Assembly: GCF_016482685.1 (NCBI RefSeq)
Contig: NZ_JACYHF010000007.1
Coordinates: 62,001 to 126,000 of the forward strand
Direction: 5' to 3'
DNA: 64,000 nt
Source: Streptomyces sp. DSM 110735
GTDB lineage: Bacteria > Actinomycetota > Actinomycetes > Streptomycetales > Streptomycetaceae
Part shown: positions 59,877 to 64,000 of the stretch, in pieces
Layout: every line of letters starts with the position of its first letter
Position numbering within the stretch: position 1 is the first letter of the stretch
Translations under genes and position numbers: made by a program
Notes under the pieces: generated by a model
Database searches by the model: none
What the model saw: only the letters and a program-made list of their open reading frames with translations
Told to the model about the DNA's origin: nothing

Positions 59877-62744
59877 ATGAAGCAGCAGGGTGTGCACCCC
59901 GAGGACGCGGAGGGCACCCCTGGCGCGGCCGCGCGTCCAGACACCTCCCGCAAGGGTTCCGACGATTCCCGTACGGGTTCGAACGACTCCCGTAAGGGTC
60001 CGGTTGACGACACGGACCGGGGACGCGACCCGGGCGTGCCGGAGGACCGCGAACCCGAAGGGCGCGAGCCGGAGAGCCGCGAGCCGGAGGGGCGCCGCTT
60101 CTGGCCGCCGCAGATCCCGGCCCGTCAGCGCCACTCCGGTGGCGACGACGCGCACCCCGGTGAGGTCGAGGGCGACGAACCGCTGCTCCCCGCGCGCGTG
60201 CACCGCCCCTCCGACCTCATGCGGCTCGGCATCGGTCTGCTGGCCATCGCGCTGCTGCTCGCGCTCGCCGCGTTCGCGCACGGCACCACCTCGGGTCTCG
60301 AACAGGACATCCACAAGGGCACCGGGCAGGCGCCCGACCTGCTGATCAAGATCGCGGGGCTGGCGTCCAGCATCGCGATCCTGCTCGTCCCCGTCGCCTT
60401 CGCCATCGAGCGGCTGATCAAACGCGACGGTCTGCGCATCGCCGACGGCGTGCTCGCCGCCGTCCTCGCGCACGGCGTGACGCTCGCGACCGACCTCTGG
60501 GTCGCGCGGGCGGCGCCCGCCTCCATCCAGGAGGCGCTGACCCAGCCCGCGCCGGGCGACATCCACGCGCTGACCGACCCGGTGCACGGCTATCTCGCGC
60601 CGGTCATCGCGTACATGACCGCCGTCGGCATGTCCCGCAGACCCCGCTGGCGGGCGGTGCTGTGGATCGTGCTGCTGCTCGACGCGTTCTCGATGCTGGT
60701 CACCGGCTACACCACCCCGTTCGCGATCATCCTGACCGTGCTGATCGGCTGGACCATCGCCTACGGCACCCTCTACGCGGTCGGCTCGCCCAACGTACGG
60801 CCCACCGGGCGCACCCTGATGGCGGGCCTGCGGACCGTCGGCTTCCACCCGGTCAGCGCGGTCCGCGAGGAGGTCCCGGAGTCGGAGAACGGCGACCGGG
60901 GGCGGCGCTACTTCGTCACCCTGGAGGACGGTCCCCCGCTGGACGTCACGGTCGTCGACCGCGAGCAGCAGGCGCAGGGCTTCTTCTACCGCGCCTGGCG
61001 CAACCTCACCCTGCGCGGCTTCGCCACCCGCTCCAGCCTCCAGTCGCTCAGACAGTCCCTGGAGCAGGAGGCGCTCCTCGCCTACGCGACCGCCGCCGCC
61101 GGGGCCAACGCCCCCAAGCTCATCGCCACCTCCGAGCTGGGTCCCGACGCCGTGATGCTGGTCTACGAGCACACCGGCGGCCGCACCCTGGACGCCCTGC
61201 CCGACGACGAGATCACCGACGAGCTGCTCCACAAGGTCTGGCACCAGGTGCGGGCGCTGCAGTCCCGGCGGATCGCGCACCGCAGGCTCGCGGGCGACGC
61301 CGTACTGGTGGATCGTTCCGGCAAGGTGATCCTCACCGAGCTGCGCGGCGGCGAGATCGCGGCGGGCGACCTGCTGCTGCGCATGGACGTCGCCCAGATG
61401 CTCACCACGCTCGGTCTGCGCGTCGGCGCCGAGCGTGCCGTCGCCTCGGCGGTCAAGGTGCTCGGCCCGGACGCGGTGGCCGGCTGTCTGCCGATGCTCC
61501 AGCCCATCGCGCTCACCCGCTCCACCCGCGCGACCCTGCGCAAGCTGGCCCGTGAGCGGGCCGAGCGCGAGCGCGAGGCGGTCCTGGAGTCCTCCCGGCT
61601 GGCCAAGCAGGCGCGGCTCGAAGCGGCGTCCAAGGAGGGCACGGCTCTTCCCGAGAAGCCCGACAAGAAGACGGTCCGCGCCGAGCAGCGCGCCGAGAAG
61701 CGCGCCATCGACGAGGCGATCGACGAGGCTCGCGAGGAGGACCTGCTCACCCAGATCCGGCACCAGGTGCTGCGGATCCGGCCGCAGGCGCCGGTGGAGC
61801 CAGCCCGCCTGGAGCGGGTGCGCCCGCGTACCCTGATCAGCTTCATCGCGGGCGCGATCGGCGGGTACTTCCTGCTGACCCAGCTCACCCACATCGAGTT
61901 CGGCACGCTGTTCGCGCAGGCGCAGTGGGGCTGGGTGGCGGCGGCGGTGGGCTTCTCCGCGCTCAGCTACGTGGCCGCCGCGATGGCGCTGCTCGGGTTC
62001 GTGCCGGAGCGGGTGCCGTTCGTGCGGACGGTGGCGGCGCAGGTCGCCGGGTCCTTCGTGAAGATCGTCGCCCCGGCGGCGGTCGGCGGTGTCGCGCTGA
62101 ACACGCGTTTCCTCCAGCGGCAGGGCGTACGGCCGGGTCTCGCGGTGGCGAGCGTCGGTGCCTCGCAGTTGTTCGGGCTCGGCTGTCACATCCTGATGCT
62201 GCTGTCCTTCGGCTATCTGACCGGTACCGAGAAGACGCCCTCGCTGTCGCCGTCCCGCACGGTCATCGCGGGTCTGCTGACGGTGGCGGTCCTGGTGCTG
62301 GTGGTGACCTCGGTGCCGCTGCTGCGGAAGTTCGTGGTCACGCGGGTGCGGTCGCTGTTCGCGGGGGTCGTGCCGCGCATGCTGGACGTGCTCCAGCGGC
62401 CACAGAAGCTCGTCACCGGCATCGGCGGCATGCTCCTGCTGACCGGCTGCTTCGTGATGTGCCTGGACGCCTCGATCCGCGCCTTCGGCGACGAGTCGGC
62501 GCACCTCAGCATCGCGAGCGTCGCGGTCGTCTTCCTCGCGGGCAACGCGCTGGGCTCCGCCGCGCCGACGCCGGGTGGTGTGGGCGCGGTCGAGGCGACG
62601 CTGACCGTGGGTCTGATCGCGGTGGGGCTGCCGAAGGAGGTCGCGGCTCCGGCGGTGCTGCTGTTCCGTCTGCTGACGCTGTGGCTGCCGGTGCTGCCGG
62701 GGTGGCTGTCGTTCAACCACCTCACCCGCAAGGGGGCGCTGTAG
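59877..62744 (+). CDS. MprF/LPG-synthase-TM (flippase-like) protein with pseudokinase-like middle domain
   Basis: A 955-aa membrane protein. Residues 1-105 are disordered and charged, with Ser-Arg-Lys-Gly repeats (DSRTGSNDSRKG) and EPEGREPE repeats. About five helices span 110-290. A soluble region at 310-600 resembles an ABC1/aminoglycoside-type kinase fold (MLVYEHTGGRTLDAL; HRRLAGDAVLVD). A coiled, Lys/Glu/Ala-rich linker spans about 545-640. UPF0104/LPG-synthase TM helices span about 645-950 (SFVKIVAPAAVGGVALNTRF; PTPGGVGAVEATL), the flippase part of MprF. ATG 59877 is chosen. The MprF lysyl-transferase domain is absent. Confidence 0.85.
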   Translation: MKQQGVHPEDAEGTPGAAARPDTSRKGSDDSRTGSNDSRKGPVDDTDRGRDPGVPEDREPEGREPESREPEGRRFWPPQIPARQRHSGGDDAHPGEVEGDEPLLPARVHRPSDLMRLGIGLLAIALLLALAAFAHGTTSGLEQDIHKGTGQAPDLLIKIAGLASSIAILLVPVAFAIERLIKRDGLRIADGVLAAVLAHGVTLATDLWVARAAPASIQEALTQPAPGDIHALTDPVHGYLAPVIAYMTAVGMSRRPRWRAVLWIVLLLDAFSMLVTGYTTPFAIILTVLIGWTIAYGTLYAVGSPNVRPTGRTLMAGLRTVGFHPVSAVREEVPESENGDRGRRYFVTLEDGPPLDVTVVDREQQAQGFFYRAWRNLTLRGFATRSSLQSLRQSLEQEALLAYATAAAGANAPKLIATSELGPDAVMLVYEHTGGRTLDALPDDEITDELLHKVWHQVRALQSRRIAHRRLAGDAVLVDRSGKVILTELRGGEIAAGDLLLRMDVAQMLTTLGLRVGAERAVASAVKVLGPDAVAGCLPMLQPIALTRSTRATLRKLARERAEREREAVLESSRLAKQARLEAASKEGTALPEKPDKKTVRAEQRAEKRAIDEAIDEAREEDLLTQIRHQVLRIRPQAPVEPARLERVRPRTLISFIAGAIGGYFLLTQLTHIEFGTLFAQAQWGWVAAAVGFSALSYVAAAMALLGFVPERVPFVRTVAAQVAGSFVKIVAPAAVGGVALNTRFLQRQGVRPGLAVASVGASQLFGLGCHILMLLSFGYLTGTEKTPSLSPSRTVIAGLLTVAVLVLVVTSVPLLRKFVVTRVRSLFAGVVPRMLDVLQRPQKLVTGIGGMLLLTGCFVMCLDASIRAFGDESAHLSIASVAVVFLAGNALGSAAPTPGGVGAVEATLTVGLIAVGLPKEVAAPAVLLFRLLTLWLPVLPGWLSFNHLTRKGAL

Positions 62745-62843
62745 GGGCTGCGGCGGGGGGCGTCGCGGCGGCTCGGGGCGGGGTCGTACCTCGTACGGCC
62801 CGTGCCCCGCGCGCGGTGGCGCGCACGCCGTGAGGATGGGGGC

Positions 62844-64000
62844 ATGGCGATCCCCTCCCGGCCGCGCGCAGCGGCTCTGACCACCGGTGTCCTCCTCCTC
62901 GGGACGCTGCTGGGCGGCTGCGACAGTTCGCCGTCGACCGGGGATCTGACGAAGCAGAAGCTGGACTGGAAGGACTGCCCGGCACCCTCCGCGGCGGAGG
63001 GCGGCGGTCCGGCGCCCTCCCCGCTGCCCGGCGGCGCCGAGTGGCAGTGCGCGACCATGCGGGCGCCGCTGGACTGGGCGAAGCCCAAGGGCGACACGAT
63101 CGGCATCGCCCTGATCCGCGCCAAGGCCAGCGGACCGGCGAACGAGCGCATCGGCTCCCTGGTGTTCAACTTCGGCGGTCCCGGCGGCAGCGGCGTCACC
63201 ACGCTGCCCGCGTTCGGCGAGGACTACGCGGCTCTGCGCACCCGCTACGACCTGGTGAGCTTCGACCCGCGCGGGGTGGGCCGCAGCGATCCGGTGAAGT
63301 GCGAGAGCAACGCACAGCTCGACGTGTACTTCCAGCAGGACGCGACGCCGGACACGACGAACGAGGAGAAGCAACTCGTCAGCCGTACGAGGAAGTTCAA
63401 CGACGCCTGCGAGCGGAACTCCGGGAAGGTCCTGCCGCACGTCCGCACCACCGACGCGGCGCGCGACATGGACCTCATGCGCCAGGTCCTCGGCGACTCC
63501 AAGCTGCACTACTTCGGCATCTCCTACGGCACCGAACTGGGCGGCGTCTACGCCCACTTGTTCCCCAAGCGGGTCGGTCGTGCCGTCTTCGACGCGGTCG
63601 TGGACCCCACCCAGACACCGGAGGAGGGAGCGCTCGGCCAGGCCCGCGGCTTCCAGCTCGCACTGGACAACTTCGCGGACGACTGCACGTCGCAGATCGA
63701 GGACTGCCCGGTGGGCGACACCCCCCAGGACGTGAAGGACCGCATCGCCGGACTCCTCAAGTCCCTGGAGAAGAAGCCCATTCCGGGTCTCCCCCCGCGC
63801 AAGCTGACCCAGACCGCCGCGACCAACGGCATCGCCCAGTCCCTGTACTCCAAGGACTTCTGGGAGTACCTGACCGAGGGACTGGAGGACGCCTACGAGG
63901 GCGACGGCAGAATCCTCATGCTGCTGTCCGACTCCATGAACGGCCGCGGCGAGAACGGCGAGTACAGCAACATCGCCTCCGCCAACGTCGCCATCAACTG
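62844..64000 (+). CDS. Secreted alpha/beta hydrolase lipoprotein, tripeptidyl-aminopeptidase (SlpD/E) type, 3'-truncated
   Basis: At least 385 codons, cut by the window edge. Signal peptide with lipobox LLGGC (Cys near 26). Oxyanion loop NFGGPGGSG, FDPRGVGRSDPVKC, and nucleophile elbow YFGISYGTELG (GxSxG, Ser near 224) identify the Streptomyces tripeptidyl-aminopeptidase/SlpD-E family of secreted exopeptidases. The Asp and His of the triad lie beyond the window. GAGG is 9 nt before ATG 62844. Confidence 0.9.
   Translation, partial: MAIPSRPRAAALTTGVLLLGTLLGGCDSSPSTGDLTKQKLDWKDCPAPSAAEGGGPAPSPLPGGAEWQCATMRAPLDWAKPKGDTIGIALIRAKASGPANERIGSLVFNFGGPGGSGVTTLPAFGEDYAALRTRYDLVSFDPRGVGRSDPVKCESNAQLDVYFQQDATPDTTNEEKQLVSRTRKFNDACERNSGKVLPHVRTTDAARDMDLMRQVLGDSKLHYFGISYGTELGGVYAHLFPKRVGRAVFDAVVDPTQTPEEGALGQARGFQLALDNFADDCTSQIEDCPVGDTPQDVKDRIAGLLKSLEKKPIPGLPPRKLTQTAATNGIAQSLYSKDFWEYLTEGLEDAYEGDGRILMLLSDSMNGRGENGEYSNIASANVAIN

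Overview
The window is a GC-rich actinobacterial chromosome segment, almost certainly Streptomyces. Gene order, strong GC bias at third codon positions, GTG/TTG starts, 4-nt ATGA/GTGA overlaps between operon partners and individual proteins (CYP170A1/epi-isozizaene synthase, SigR/RsrA, WblC) match the S. coelicolor region around SCO5180-SCO5226 as I recall it. No insertion sequence, phage or CRISPR array is visible. Nearly all DNA is core-genome coding sequence.

Layout. 1-3.7 kb: 3' end of nrdA, then nrdB and the GlxA/AraC-type regulator nrdS. 3.8-6.2 kb: the two-gene albaflavenone unit (terpene cyclase then P450, minus strand). 6.4-11 kb: peptide deformylase, a TPR protein and a pair of membrane HD proteins, of which only one keeps a complete HD-GYP motif. 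11.1-12.4 kb: sigR-rsrA, with a GGAAT-N18-GTT autoregulatory promoter and two SigR start sites. 12.4-17.5 kb: an alpha/beta hydrolase, a SRAP (abasic-site) protein, an M50-like protease, aroA, rsgA and an SMR exporter behind a long inverted repeat. 17.5-23.7 kb: a complete peptide ABC importer with a divergent lipoprotein and a TetR regulator. 23.8-25.8 kb: hisN, a CBS-domain protein and a CatR-like Fur repressor.

25.8-28.1 kb: two identical initiator tRNA genes flank a Sel1/TPR-repeat protein. 28.1-37.9 kb: UPF0182, a PPA1309-family protein, an ~870-bp gene-free degenerate repeat block, a PDZ/Lon-type protease, a small membrane protein, moaE, an SDR protein, a DUF2342 zincin-like protein and a Nudix hydrolase. 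38-41 kb: three AIM24-fold genes in one operon, the first fused to TerD. 41.2-46.3 kb: an M48/YgjP-like protease, a ThiF/E1-like protein, an ABC1 kinase, and wblC with a downstream small gene and a ~600-nt leader holding a 106-codon uORF and an intrinsic terminator. 46.3-59.7 kb: a genome-maintenance island (uvrD2, mycoredoxin with its own SigR-type promoter, nudC, M20 peptidase, adnB, adnA, alkyltransferase-like protein). 59.9-64 kb: an MprF/flippase-like membrane protein with a pseudokinase-like middle part, and the start of a secreted tripeptidyl-aminopeptidase-type lipoprotein.

Two stress circuits link distant parts of the window: thiol-oxidative stress (sigR-rsrA at 11-12 kb, mycoredoxin at 48.8 kb) and ribosome stress (wblC leader at 45.7-46.3 kb). 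The block from UPF0182 to the alkyltransferase-like gene resembles the mycobacterial Rv3193c-Rv3204 neighbourhood, so it is an old conserved actinobacterial cluster.
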